Shown piece after piece: positions 25,943 through 34,730 of a stretch of DNA of 64,000 nt. Origin of the DNA: Candidatus Humimonas hydrogenitrophica. GTDB lineage: Bacteria > Gemmatimonadota > Gemmatimonadetes > Palauibacterales > Palauibacteraceae. The translations under genes were made by a program, and so were the position numbers. Within the stretch, counting starts at the first letter, position 1; every line of letters starts with the position of its first letter. The DNA is taken from contig CANPVD010000104.1 in NCBI GenBank assembly GCA_947581615.1, forward strand, positions 62,001 to 126,000, read 5' to 3'. The notes beneath the pieces are model-generated. The model was not told the DNA's origin. It saw nothing but the letters and a program-made list of their open reading frames with translations, and did not search any database.

Positions 25943-26296
25943 ATGGAGCTGCTCGTCGTGGTCATCAACGAAGAGGAGAAGCTGGACCCCATCCTGGCGG
26001 GCTTCCTCGAGCTCGGCATCACGGGGGCCACCGTGCTGCAGAGCGAGGGCATGGGACGCCTGCTCAGTCAGGACATCCCGATCTTCGCCGGCCTCCAGAC
26101 GCTGATGTCGCGGTCGCGTCCGCGCAATCGCACGCTGTTCAGCGTGGTCGACGACCCGGAGAAGACGGAGCAGGCGCTCGCTCTGCTGGCCGAGATCTGT
26201 GGCGACATGCACGATCCGGCCACGGGCATCGCCTTTACGATCCCCGTGACGCGGGCCGTGGGGCTGGCTCCCGAACTGGACGAAACGGACGAGTGA
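25943..26296 (+). CDS. PII-like signalling protein
   Basis: 117-aa protein with the PII ferredoxin-like pattern: MELLVVVINEEEKLDPILAG, then GITGATVLQSEGMGR near 26-40, and a C-terminal DPATGIAFTIPV near 95-106 resembling the PII B-loop. The T-loop segment (LLSQDIPIFAGLQTL) does not match GlnB/GlnK and has no clear uridylylation tyrosine, so this is PII-like, not GlnB. The ATG at 25943 has GGAGG five bases upstream; an ATG at 25910 overlapping the EIIA stop is the alternative. Its end overlaps the antiporter start as GTGA. Confidence 0.75.
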   Translation: MELLVVVINEEEKLDPILAGFLELGITGATVLQSEGMGRLLSQDIPIFAGLQTLMSRSRPRNRTLFSVVDDPEKTEQALALLAEICGDMHDPATGIAFTIPVTRAVGLAPELDETDE

Positions 26297-27516
26297 GGGC
26301 GCTCCTCGCGGCGCTCGTCCTGGTGCTCCTCGGAATGCTCGGGGCCCGCTGGGGCTTCCGGGCGGACCGAGCGCCCGTGTCGATCCGACTCATCCTCTCC
26401 ACCGGTACGCACTTCCTTCTGGTCGGCTTCCTGCTCGGCCCGCACGGTGCCGACCTCCTGGGGCCCGGCGTGCTGGACGCCTTCTCGCCCGCCATCGTCC
26501 TCGGGCTGGGCTGGATCGGCCTCATGTTCGGCATGCAGTTCGACTCCAGCGTCATGGCGGCGCTGCGGCCCGCGGAGGTGGCGGGCGCCACGGTCCAGGC
26601 GGTGGTGGCCTTCGCGATCCTCTCCGCCGTCGGACTCGGGCTGGTCCGCGGCATCCTGGGGGCGGGGGAAGAGGTCACGCTCCTCGTGTTGTGCACGGCG
26701 GCCATCGCCGCCATTTCGACGCCGACAGGGCTGGCCATCGTGTTCGGCTCGGCGCCCGTGCGGGGCCAGCTGTCCCGCCTCCTGTCCGTGGCCGGGAGCC
26801 TGGATGGGGCCGTCGGGCTGGGCGCCCTGTCCCTCGTGCTCGCCGTCCTCCACCCCCACACGTCCCCGGCCGGCTTCGCGCCTCCGGTCCTTCGCTGGTT
26901 GCTCACCTCCGTGCTGCTCGGTGTGCTCGCGGGCTGGCTGCTCGTGTCCCTCCTTCGCGTCCGACCGCGCCGCCCCGAGATGGTCCTGTTCCTCATCGGC
27001 CTGGGCCTCCTGGCGGCCGGAACGCAGGCGTTCTTCCACCTGTCGGCCCTGTTCGGGAGCGCGGTCGCCGGCGTGTTCGTGGCGCGCGCTTCGCCCGCCA
27101 GCCGCCGGCTCCAGGACGCCCTCGTCCGGTGGGAGAAGCCCGTGCACGTCGTCTTCCTGCTCCTGTCCGGCGCCCTCCTGCGATGGCCCGGCTGGGAGGT
27201 CGTGCCCCTGGTGTTCGCCTACGTCGTGTTGCGAGCGGGAGCCAAGCTCGCCGGCGGGCTCGCGGCCCTGCCTGCCCTGCCCTCCAGCCAGCGCACGCCG
27301 GCCCTGGGACTCGGGCTGCTGGCGCAGGGCGGCCTGTCGATCGCCATGGCCGTGTCCATTCGCCACATCCTGGGAGGCTCCGGGGGCCACGCCCTGGACC
27401 TGTTCTTCGCCACGGTCGTCCTCGGAGTCACGGTCAGCGAGGCCGTGGGACCCCCCGTCATCCGCCAGCTCCTGGCCCGACGGGGCGAGCTCGTGACCGA
27501 CGCCGCCGGTGCCTGA
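26293..27516 (+). CDS. Cation/proton antiporter (CPA2-like)
   Basis: 407-aa membrane protein with about twelve hydrophobic segments of the sodium/hydrogen exchanger fold. LSTGTHFLLVGFLLGP near 30-45 is typical of CPA2 openings and ISTPTGLAIVFG near 138 resembles the first unwound helix. The ion-site helix carries a single Asp (AGSLDGAVGL near 170) rather than the Asp-Asp of electrogenic members. There is no C-terminal TrkA-N or TrkA-C domain, unlike many Kef/CPA2 proteins. It starts with a GTG overlapping the PII-like stop, so the two upstream proteins may be its regulators. The ion is unknown. Confidence 0.83.
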   Translation: MRALLAALVLVLLGMLGARWGFRADRAPVSIRLILSTGTHFLLVGFLLGPHGADLLGPGVLDAFSPAIVLGLGWIGLMFGMQFDSSVMAALRPAEVAGATVQAVVAFAILSAVGLGLVRGILGAGEEVTLLVLCTAAIAAISTPTGLAIVFGSAPVRGQLSRLLSVAGSLDGAVGLGALSLVLAVLHPHTSPAGFAPPVLRWLLTSVLLGVLAGWLLVSLLRVRPRRPEMVLFLIGLGLLAAGTQAFFHLSALFGSAVAGVFVARASPASRRLQDALVRWEKPVHVVFLLLSGALLRWPGWEVVPLVFAYVVLRAGAKLAGGLAALPALPSSQRTPALGLGLLAQGGLSIAMAVSIRHILGGSGGHALDLFFATVVLGVTVSEAVGPPVIRQLLARRGELVTDAAGA

Positions 27517-27653
27517 ACCACGGCGGCAGGGATCCTGCGCTCGGGAACCCATGGACGTAGATTGAGTTGGAGCGAGCCGGAAGCGGCACGCTTCGATCTC
27601 GCCCCGGCCCCCGAGCGGGCGGCCCGGGAAGACTCCGAGCACCGGGAGGACCG

Positions 27654-28103
27654 TTGGACGTGCTTCGTGTCCTCGGCATCATAGCCCTGGGGCTGTGGAT
27701 CGCCCTCACGGTGGGCTTCATCGCGGCGCTCGTCCGGGCGCTTCCGGCCCTGCGGCGCTTCGACGGCATGGTGCGCCGCATCGACCAGCTCCTCGGCGTC
27801 ACCGAGGGTCGACTCGAGCCCGTCCTCGAGCACCTGGAGGATGCCACCGACGACATGCAGTTCGTGACCTCGTCCCTGCGGATGGACGTCCAGAACGTGG
27901 GACGCGCCGTCGAGCGGGCCACGGAGTCGGTGGAGGAGATCCTCGCCATGGCCGAGGAGCGCGCCGCGGAGATCAACGGGCTGCTGGCCGTCGTCCAGGA
28001 GGAGGCCGAGGAGACCTTCCTGTCGACGGCTTCCGTGTTGCGCGCCCTGCGCGGAGCCCGCCGCGGGGGCAAGCGCGGGTCGTCCGGGCGCAGGTCGGCG
28101 TGA
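27654..28103 (+). CDS. DUF948-like membrane-anchored coiled-coil protein
   Basis: 149-aa protein of uncertain function. One N-terminal membrane segment (IIALGLWIALTVGFIAALVRA, about 7-27) is followed by a long amphipathic helix (GMVRRIDQLLG, HLEDATDDMQFV, RAVERATESVEEILAMAEERAA) and a basic tail. This layout matches DUF948. The TTG at 27654 has GGAGG four bases upstream; a GTG two codons later is equally possible. A 137-base spacer separates it from the antiporter; it holds a small hairpin (GCAGG/CCTGC) and an isolated TAGATT at 27558. Confidence 0.6.
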   Translation: MDVLRVLGIIALGLWIALTVGFIAALVRALPALRRFDGMVRRIDQLLGVTEGRLEPVLEHLEDATDDMQFVTSSLRMDVQNVGRAVERATESVEEILAMAEERAAEINGLLAVVQEEAEETFLSTASVLRALRGARRGGKRGSSGRRSA

Positions 28104-28118
28104 TCCGGGGAGGTCCGG

Positions 28119-29099
28119 GTGAGCCGTAAGGTGGTCGTGGCCGGGACTCTCCTGGCCGCGCTGCTGCTTGTCGCCCAGCCGCACGCCCTGTTCGCCTGGG
28201 GTCCCGGAACTCACGTCTTCCTGGGTCTGGAGGTTCTCCGGTCGCTGGAGCTCCTGCCGGCCTCCCTGGCCAGCCTCCTCTCCGAGCACGCCCTCGATTT
28301 CCTTTACGGCAACCTGGCCGCCGACATCTCCATGGCCAAGCGCTACGCCCCCATGGACCGGCACCCCCACGCGTGGCACATCGGCGAGGAGATGCTGGAG
28401 GCCGCCGAGGATGACGCCGCCCTGCAGGCCGGAGCGCTCGGCTACCTGTGCCACCTGGCCGCCGACGTCGTGGCGCACGAGTCCTTCGTTCCCCGCATGC
28501 TGCTGCTCACGTCCTCGACCCGGGCCCTGGGCCACTCGTACTGGGAGCACCGGATGGACACGGCGGTGGGCTCCGACTACACGCGCCTCGCCCGGAGCCT
28601 CGTCATGGAGTTCGACCATTCGCGGGTGGATGAGCTCCTGGACAGCGTGCTCGCCAGCACGCTGTTCAGCTTCAGGACCAACCGGCGAATCTTCCGGGGG
28701 ATGATCCGCCTGGCCGACTACCAGCCGTGGCAGAGCCTGTTCGACACAGTGATCGACAACTCGAGATGGGACCTGGAGGAGGCCGAGACGGAGTTCTACT
28801 TTCGTCACGCCTTCGAGCACACGGCCGGCTACCTGATCTGGGGGCCCGAATCGCCGGCGGCCTCCAGGGACCCCACCGGCGAGCTGGCCCTCCGGCGTGC
28901 CAAGCAGGTGCGGCGCCAGGTGCTGCTGGTCGACTCCGAGCCCGAACCCGGCACGGCCCTGCAGGCCGCAGCGGACCGGCATTTCCCGCTCGCCGGTCGC
29001 GAGCTGGGATTGTGGGAGGAGCGGGGAACGACGCCCGCGGTCGCCGAGCGCATCACGGGTCGGCTGCGAGCCCGGGCCGCGCCCCGCATCACGGGCTGA
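28119..29099 (+). CDS. Secreted zinc-dependent phospholipase C-like protein
   Basis: 326-aa protein with an N-terminal signal peptide ending near Ala26. The mature chain would begin with Trp27 (WGPGTH), like bacterial zinc phospholipases C in which the N-terminal Trp binds zinc. Further likely zinc ligands are in MDRHPHAWHIGEEM near 80, CHLAADVVAHESF near 110 and HSYWEHRMD near 139. Substrate not known; it might act on lipids outside the membrane. It starts 15 bases after the DUF948-like gene and ends facing gatB. Confidence 0.8.
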   Translation: MSRKVVVAGTLLAALLLVAQPHALFAWGPGTHVFLGLEVLRSLELLPASLASLLSEHALDFLYGNLAADISMAKRYAPMDRHPHAWHIGEEMLEAAEDDAALQAGALGYLCHLAADVVAHESFVPRMLLLTSSTRALGHSYWEHRMDTAVGSDYTRLARSLVMEFDHSRVDELLDSVLASTLFSFRTNRRIFRGMIRLADYQPWQSLFDTVIDNSRWDLEEAETEFYFRHAFEHTAGYLIWGPESPAASRDPTGELALRRAKQVRRQVLLVDSEPEPGTALQAAADRHFPLAGRELGLWEERGTTPAVAERITGRLRARAAPRITG

Positions 29100-29110
29100 G
29101 CCCGGCTCCC

Positions 29111-29125
29111 GCGCCGTCGCGGCGC
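29111..29125. terminator. Short hairpin between convergent genes
   Basis: GCGCCG (29111-29116) and CGGCGC (29120-29125) form a symmetric 6-bp stem in the 57-base gap between the phospholipase-like gene and gatB. There is no T-run, so termination here is a guess from position. Confidence 0.3.
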
Positions 29126-29156
29126 GGTGCGATCCCTCGCGGCCGGGGCTTCCCGG

Positions 29157-30623
29157 TCAGCCGCCCCCGAGCCTCTCCCGCAGCAGCTCCCGCGTCTGAC
29201 CGGGGTCGGCGGCGCCGCCGGCCCGCCGCATCACCGCTCCCATGAAGAATCCCAGGAGCTTCTCCTCTCCCGACAGGAAGCGCTCCGCCTCCTCGGGATG
29301 CGCCGCGAGCGCCTCCTCCACCCAATCCGCCAGCCGGCTCGCGTCCCGGACCTGGGCCAACCCGTGCTCCTGCACGAGCTCGTCCGGGTCACCTCCGCGC
29401 TCGAGGAGGAGGGAGAGCAGGGTGTCGGCGCTGTTCGAGCTCAGCGTGCCGTCCAACCTCAGCGCCACGACGCGACGCAGGGCCCGGGGAGCCAGGAGGT
29501 CGTCCTCGGTGCCACCTCGCTCACGCTGGTTGAGGGCCTCGGCCAGGGGGCCCATGATCAGGTTGGCGGCCTGTTTGGCGAATTCCGCGTCGGCGTCGGC
29601 GACCACGGCTTCGAAGTAGGCCAGGCGCCGTGGGTACGCGGCCAGCAGCTCGGCGTCGTACAGGGACAGTCCCCAGGCTTCCCGCAGCCGTTCCTCGGAG
29701 ACCTGTGGCAACTCGGGAAGCTCCTCGCGTACGGTCTCGACGAGACCATCCTCCAGCACGAGGAGAGGCAGGTCCGGTTCCGGGAAGTATCGGTAGTCGA
29801 AGGCCTCCTCCTTCCCGCGCATCCCGTGCGTGCGGCCCGTCGCCGCCTCGAAGGTGCGCGTCTCGTGCTTCACCTCCTCCCCCGCCTCCCGAAGAGCCAC
29901 CTGGCGATCCCGCTCGAAGAAAAGCGCTTTCTCAACGTTGCTGAACGAGTTGAGGTTCTTCACCTCAGTCTTTGTGTTAAGTACTTCGGAGCCCGGGCGC
30001 CGCACCGACAGGTTGGCGTCGACCCTCAGACTGCCCTCCTCCATGTTGCAGTCGCTCACGGCCGCGAAGTGCTCGAGGAGCTGTTTGAGGCGAGACAGGT
30101 ACGCGCGCGCCTCGGCGGGGGACCGCAGGTCCGGCTCGGTGACGATCTCCACGAGCGGGACACCGGCCCGGTTCAGGTCCACGGCGGTCGAGTCCGCAAA
30201 GCGGTCGTGCAGCGACTTGCCGGCATCCTCCTCGAGGTGGAGGCGGCGGACCCGGATGTCCCTCGGCCTTCCGTCCACGCGGATGGTCACGTGCCCGTCG
30301 CGCGCGAGCGGGTGCTCGTACTGGGTGATCTGGTAGCCCTTGGGCAGGTCGGGGTAGAAGTAGTTCTTCCGGACGAACTGCGAGGGATCGAACACGCGGC
30401 ACCCGAGGGCGAGGGCGGCGCGCACGGCCAGCCGCACCGCCTCGCGGTTTGGCACCGGCAGGGCCCCCGGCAGCCCGAGGCACACCGGGCACACCCGCGT
30501 GTTGGGAGGCGGGCCGTACGCGGCCTCGCACCCGCAGAACATCTTCGTGGCCGTTCGGAGCTGGGCGTGGACCTCCACGCCGATCACCGTCTCCCAGTCG
30601 GCCTGCCTCCCCGCCCCGCTCAC
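29157..30623 (-). CDS. gatB: Asp-tRNA(Asn)/Glu-tRNA(Gln) amidotransferase subunit B
   Basis: 488-aa tRNA-binding and kinase subunit of GatCAB, which turns Glu-tRNA-Gln or Asp-tRNA-Asn into the amidated forms. VIGVEVHAQL near 14-23 and MFCGCEAAYG/VCPVCLGLPGALPV near 28-56 (zinc cysteines) are present. The kinase core KGYQITQYEHPLA lies near 98, and the C-terminal YqeY-like tail domain follows. The GTG at 30623 overlaps the gatA stop as GTGA. The open frame continues antisense-like through gatA but is not coding there. Confidence 0.96.
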   Translation of the reverse strand: MSGAGRQADWETVIGVEVHAQLRTATKMFCGCEAAYGPPPNTRVCPVCLGLPGALPVPNREAVRLAVRAALALGCRVFDPSQFVRKNYFYPDLPKGYQITQYEHPLARDGHVTIRVDGRPRDIRVRRLHLEEDAGKSLHDRFADSTAVDLNRAGVPLVEIVTEPDLRSPAEARAYLSRLKQLLEHFAAVSDCNMEEGSLRVDANLSVRRPGSEVLNTKTEVKNLNSFSNVEKALFFERDRQVALREAGEEVKHETRTFEAATGRTHGMRGKEEAFDYRYFPEPDLPLLVLEDGLVETVREELPELPQVSEERLREAWGLSLYDAELLAAYPRRLAYFEAVVADADAEFAKQAANLIMGPLAEALNQRERGGTEDDLLAPRALRRVVALRLDGTLSSNSADTLLSLLLERGGDPDELVQEHGLAQVRDASRLADWVEEALAAHPEEAERFLSGEEKLLGFFMGAVMRRAGGAADPGQTRELLRERLGGG

Positions 30624-32116
30624 GCTCCCACCTCGGTGTCGGACCGCGATGCGAGGGGCGGCGGCGACCACGCCACGCGCTCTTCGAGCCGTGCCGCCAG
30701 GCCGAGCATGCGCTCCTCCTCCCAGGGCGGACACAGCAGCTGACCGCCCACCGGCAGCCCGTCCACCGTCCCGATCGGGATCGAGATCGCCGGCAGGCCG
30801 GCCAGGTTCGCCGACACCGTGAACACGTCCGCCAGGTACATCGCGTACGGGTCTGAGGCGTGCTCTCCGAGCCGGAAGGCGGTGGTGGGCGTGGTCGGCG
30901 CGAGCAGGGCGTCCACGCCCGCCTCGAACACGTCGCGAAGCTCGGAGGCGATCCGGGCCCGCAGTCTCTGCGCCCGGCGATAGTAGGCATCGTAGTAGCC
31001 CGCCGACAGAACGTACGTGCCGAGCATGATGCGCCGCTTCACCTCGGCGCCGAAGCCCTCGCCGCGGGTGCGGGCGAACAGGGTGGCGGCGTCGGGTGCG
31101 CCCTGGGCCCGCACGCCGTAGCGGACCCCGTCGTAGCGAGCCAGGTTGCTGGACGCTTCTGCGGGCGCCAGCACGTAGTAGCACGGGATGGCGAGCGGCG
31201 TGGAGGGAAGGGACACGCGACGGATCTCGGCTCCGGCCCGCTCCGCTTCGCGCGCCAGGTCTTCCACCAGGGCACGGACCCCATCGTCCAGCCCTTCCCC
31301 GAGGTACTCGTCGGGAAGCCCCAGGACGCGGCCCTCGAGGTCGACCTCGTCGAGGGCCTCGGCCCGGGGCGACGGTCGATCCTGGCACGTCGCGTCGCGC
31401 GGATCGGAGCCCGCGATCGTCTCGAGCACCACCGCCCCATCCCGAACCGTTCGCGACAGGACGCCGACCTGGTCCAGGCTCGAGGCGAAGGCCACCAGCC
31501 CGTAGCGACTGACTCGACCGTAGGTGGGCTTGATCCCCACCAGCCCACAGAAGGCCGCCGGCTGACGTACGGATCCCCCGGTGGAGGACCCCAGCGCGAC
31601 GGGGACGACGCCGGCGGCGACCGCGGCCGCCGAGCCCCCGGAGCTGCCCCCGGGGACGCGCTCCCGGTCGTAGGGATTCCGCGTCGGCCCGAATCCGCTG
31701 TTCTCGGTCGAGGAGCCCATGGCGAACTCGTCCAGGTTCGTCTTCCCCAGAACGCGTGCGCCGGCGCGCTCGAGCCGACGTACGACCGTGGCCGCGAACG
31801 GGGAGCGATAGCCTTCCAGGATGCGGGAGCCGCAGGTGGTCGGCAGGTCCGGCGTACACAGGTTGTCCTTGACCGCCACCGGCACGTCGCGAAGGGAGGA
31901 CTCGTCGCCGCTCTCCCCGGCCGCCAGCCCCCGGGGGCCGTCTGCCGGCTCCGCCTCCGGCTCCAGGGTGGACAGGAAGGCGTGCACGGGCCGATCCCCC
32001 CGGTCCAGGGCCTGGTTGCGCCTCAGAGCCTCTTCGAGCAGTTCCCCGGGCGCGGCCTCTGCGGCGCGGAGGGAGGCCCGGCAGGCCTCCAGGCTCGTCA
32101 AGACATCGTCGCTCAC
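30620..32116 (-). CDS. gatA: Asp-tRNA(Asn)/Glu-tRNA(Gln) amidotransferase subunit A
   Basis: 498-aa amidase that frees ammonia from glutamine for GatB. The amidase-signature catalytic triad is visible: Lys in VPVAVKDNLCT near 83, the serine-rich GGSSGGSAAAVAAG near 157-170, and the nucleophile in GSSTGGSVRQPAAFCG near 176-191. The GTG at 32116 overlaps the gatC stop as GTGA, so all three subunits are coupled. Its presence implies the cell makes Gln-tRNA and/or Asn-tRNA by transamidation. Confidence 0.96.
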   Translation of the reverse strand: MSDDVLTSLEACRASLRAAEAAPGELLEEALRRNQALDRGDRPVHAFLSTLEPEAEPADGPRGLAAGESGDESSLRDVPVAVKDNLCTPDLPTTCGSRILEGYRSPFAATVVRRLERAGARVLGKTNLDEFAMGSSTENSGFGPTRNPYDRERVPGGSSGGSAAAVAAGVVPVALGSSTGGSVRQPAAFCGLVGIKPTYGRVSRYGLVAFASSLDQVGVLSRTVRDGAVVLETIAGSDPRDATCQDRPSPRAEALDEVDLEGRVLGLPDEYLGEGLDDGVRALVEDLAREAERAGAEIRRVSLPSTPLAIPCYYVLAPAEASSNLARYDGVRYGVRAQGAPDAATLFARTRGEGFGAEVKRRIMLGTYVLSAGYYDAYYRRAQRLRARIASELRDVFEAGVDALLAPTTPTTAFRLGEHASDPYAMYLADVFTVSANLAGLPAISIPIGTVDGLPVGGQLLCPPWEEERMLGLAARLEERVAWSPPPLASRSDTEVGA

Positions 32117-32424
32117 GGCGCGTCCCGGTCGCCGAGCGACGCCAGTCGGGGCACGACGAAGAAGCCGTCACGCCAGTCCGGCGCCATGACTTCGGGTCCG
32201 AACGCCAACGGATCGGGGTCCGGTCGATCCGGCCGCAGCACCGGCTCCAGGTCCCGGCCCTCTGGATCCGGCCCGGCCGGCTCCGGGGACAGGTCGCCGA
32301 TCCGGTCCATGTGAGCGAGTACGCCCTCGAGCTCGCGTGTCAGCCGCGCGAGCTCGTCGTCGTCCAGCTCGAGGCGCGCCAGACGCGCCACGTGCCGCAC
32401 CTCCATCGCGTCGATTCGTGCCAC
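32113..32424 (-). CDS. gatC: Asp-tRNA(Asn)/Glu-tRNA(Gln) amidotransferase subunit C
   Basis: 103-aa belt subunit that holds GatA and GatB together. HVARLARLELDDDELARL near 11-28 and the C-terminal APDWRDGFFVVPRL are the family signatures. The GTG start at 32424 has GAGGGGG upstream. It lies 23 bases after pcrA. Confidence 0.93.
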   Translation of the reverse strand: MARIDAMEVRHVARLARLELDDDELARLTRELEGVLAHMDRIGDLSPEPAGPDPEGRDLEPVLRPDRPDPDPLAFGPEVMAPDWRDGFFVVPRLASLGDRDAP

Positions 32425-32447
32425 ATCTCCCCCTCGCGTCCTGTCCG

Positions 32448-34730
32448 TCAGGCCGGTCGAAGATCCGCGAACGCGGCCATCACCTTGCGGGTCCCGGATT
32501 CGTCGAACTCGATCGTGAGCTTCGTCCGGCGTCCGGATCCCGACCGGTCCTGGATCGTACCCTCCCCGAAAGCCGGGTGCACCACTCGCTCTCCCGGGTC
32601 GAGCCGCAGCGTCTCCTGCGTGTCATCGAAGTCGTAGCGGAGCTCGCCCGGACGGCCACCGCCGGACGGCCCGCCGATCGCCGCCGGCTCCGACCCGCCG
32701 CCGGCGCGCCAGGTGAACGATGCAGCGCTCGCGTCGTCGCGTGTCCTCCAGCCCGGCGACCCTCGCACGCCGGCGGCGCGGGAGCCGCCCCTCCGCGATC
32801 CTCCCACCCGGCGGCGCTCAACGGCGTCCTCGGGCACCTCGTCCAGGAACGGGGACGGCTCCGCCTGGCCCCCGGATCCGGCCCTCCAGCGCCGGTCGGC
32901 GTGCGTCAGGTACAGGAGGTCACGGGCCCGGGTCACCCCCACGTAGAACAGCCGGCGTTCCTCCTCGTACTCGTCCGCGGAGGCCTCGGCCCGCGCCAGC
33001 GGGAAGAGCCCTCGCTCGAGTCCGGCCACGAACACGACCGGGAATTCGAGCCCCTTGGCGTTGTGGAGTGTCATGAGCGATACCGAGCCCTGCTCGGGAT
33101 CCCAGCGATCGATGTCGGACAGGAGCGCCACCCGCTCGAGGAACAGCTCCAGCTCCCCCGCCTCATCGGGCCGCTCATCCAGCCCCGTCGGATCGAACTC
33201 GGCGACCGCCCCGAGGAGCTCCTCCACGTTGGCGAGCCGATCCTCCCCGTCCTCCTCCCCGGAGAGCGCCTCGCGGATCCCGAATGTCTCGACGCACGTC
33301 GCGGCCACCTGCCGTGCCGTGACCTCACGTTGCAGGACGTTGAGCTCGAGGATGACCTCGGCGAAGCCTTGCAGAGCGCGCGCGCCGGCGGTCGGAACCT
33401 CGTCCAGCGACGAGGCGCGCGCCGCCGCGTCCAACAGCGTCTCGCCCTCCCGCCGGGCGGAAAGGAGCCGCTCCACGGTGACGCTCCCCACCCCCCGGCG
33501 CGGCCAGCCCACGGCGCGCAGGAAGGCGGCTTCGTCGGCCGGATTGACGACCAGCTGCAGGTAGGCCACCACGTCGCGGATCTCCCGCCGCTCGTAGAAG
33601 CGCACCCCTCCCACGATCCGGTAGGGGATCGCCGCACGCCGCAGGGCCTCCTCGAAAGGCCGTGACTGCGCGTTGGTACGATACAGCACGGCGACATCCC
33701 CCGGCGTGTAGCGGTCCTCGAGGCGCCGGATCTCGCCCGCGGCGAACTCGGCCTCGGCACGCTCGTCTCCGGTACGCACCGCGGTCACCGGCTCTCCCGC
33801 GCCGCGTTCCGTGCGCAGCTCCTTGGGCTTGCGGGCCGTGTTGCGAGCGATCACGGCGTTGGCCACCCGGAGGATGGGCTCCGTCGACCGGTAGTTCCGC
33901 TCGAGGCGGACGACGTGGGCGCCCGGGAAGTCGCGCTCGAAGTCGAGGATGTTCCTCAGGTCGGCGCCCCGCCACCCGTAGATGGACTGGTCGTCGTCCC
34001 CGACGACGCACAGGTTGCTGTGCTCCGAGGCCAGCGCCCGCACCATACGGTACTGGGCGTGGTTGGTGTCCTGGTACTCGTCGACCAGCACGTGCAGAAA
34101 TCGATCGGCGTAGAGCCCTCGCACGTCCTCCTCCTCCTCCAGGAGTCGGACCGGGCGCCCGAGCAGGTCATCGAAATCGAACGCGTTGCAGCGACGGAGG
34201 ATCGCCTCGTAGGCCGGGTAGACCTCGGCCACGCGGCGGGCCAGGAGATCGAAAGCCTCCTGCCCCACCGCCTCGGGGCCCAGCAGCTGTCCCTTCGCCC
34301 GGCTGATCCGGGAGCGGAGCGCGCGCGGCGACCAGCGGTCGGGATCCACGCCCGACTCCTCCATGGCCATCTTCACGGCCCGGAGCGCGTCATCCTCGTC
34401 GTAGATCGTGAAGTGCGGATCCCGGTCCAGGTGGTCCGCCTCGCGGCGCAGCAGGCGCGCGCCCAGGGAGTGGAAGGTCCCCGACCACATGCCGGTGGGC
34501 GGCGCGCCCAGCAGTTCCTCGATCCGGCGACCCATCTCGCCGGCCGCCCGGTTGGTGAAGGTGACCGCCATGATACGGAAGGGTGGAACGCCCTCTTCGA
34601 TCAGCCGCGCGATTCGCGCCGTGAGCACGCGGGTCTTCCCGGAGCCGGCACCGGCGAGCACGAGAAGGGGCCCCTCTCTGAAGTCGACCGCCTCCCGCTG
34701 TTCGGGATTGAGGGCCGGACCGCGGCTCAC
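32448..34730 (-). CDS. pcrA: UvrD/PcrA/Rep-type DNA helicase
   Basis: 760-aa superfamily 1 3'-5' helicase for repair and for clearing replication or transcription blocks. Walker A LAGAGSGKT lies at 25-33, FTNRAAGEM near 62, Walker B VLVDEYQDTNHAQY near 225, GDDDQSIYGWRGA near 252, ERNYRS near 286 and VSLMTLHNAKGLEF near 565. The C-terminus has a Gly/Arg-rich linker and a Tudor-like VVHPAFGEGTIQ as in PcrA, which binds RNA polymerase. The GTG at 34730 overlaps the upstream kinase stop as GTGA. The gene symbol is by subfamily likeness. Confidence 0.93.
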   Translation of the reverse strand: MSRGPALNPEQREAVDFREGPLLVLAGAGSGKTRVLTARIARLIEEGVPPFRIMAVTFTNRAAGEMGRRIEELLGAPPTGMWSGTFHSLGARLLRREADHLDRDPHFTIYDEDDALRAVKMAMEESGVDPDRWSPRALRSRISRAKGQLLGPEAVGQEAFDLLARRVAEVYPAYEAILRRCNAFDFDDLLGRPVRLLEEEEDVRGLYADRFLHVLVDEYQDTNHAQYRMVRALASEHSNLCVVGDDDQSIYGWRGADLRNILDFERDFPGAHVVRLERNYRSTEPILRVANAVIARNTARKPKELRTERGAGEPVTAVRTGDERAEAEFAAGEIRRLEDRYTPGDVAVLYRTNAQSRPFEEALRRAAIPYRIVGGVRFYERREIRDVVAYLQLVVNPADEAAFLRAVGWPRRGVGSVTVERLLSARREGETLLDAAARASSLDEVPTAGARALQGFAEVILELNVLQREVTARQVAATCVETFGIREALSGEEDGEDRLANVEELLGAVAEFDPTGLDERPDEAGELELFLERVALLSDIDRWDPEQGSVSLMTLHNAKGLEFPVVFVAGLERGLFPLARAEASADEYEEERRLFYVGVTRARDLLYLTHADRRWRAGSGGQAEPSPFLDEVPEDAVERRRVGGSRRGGSRAAGVRGSPGWRTRDDASAASFTWRAGGGSEPAAIGGPSGGGRPGELRYDFDDTQETLRLDPGERVVHPAFGEGTIQDRSGSGRRTKLTIEFDESGTRKVMAAFADLRPA

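Noticed and set aside
29157-32171. A 1004-codon frame suggesting a gatA-gatB fusion
   Set aside because: The N-terminal half is the wrong frame of gatA. GatA and GatB have separate intact frames that overlap by GTGA.
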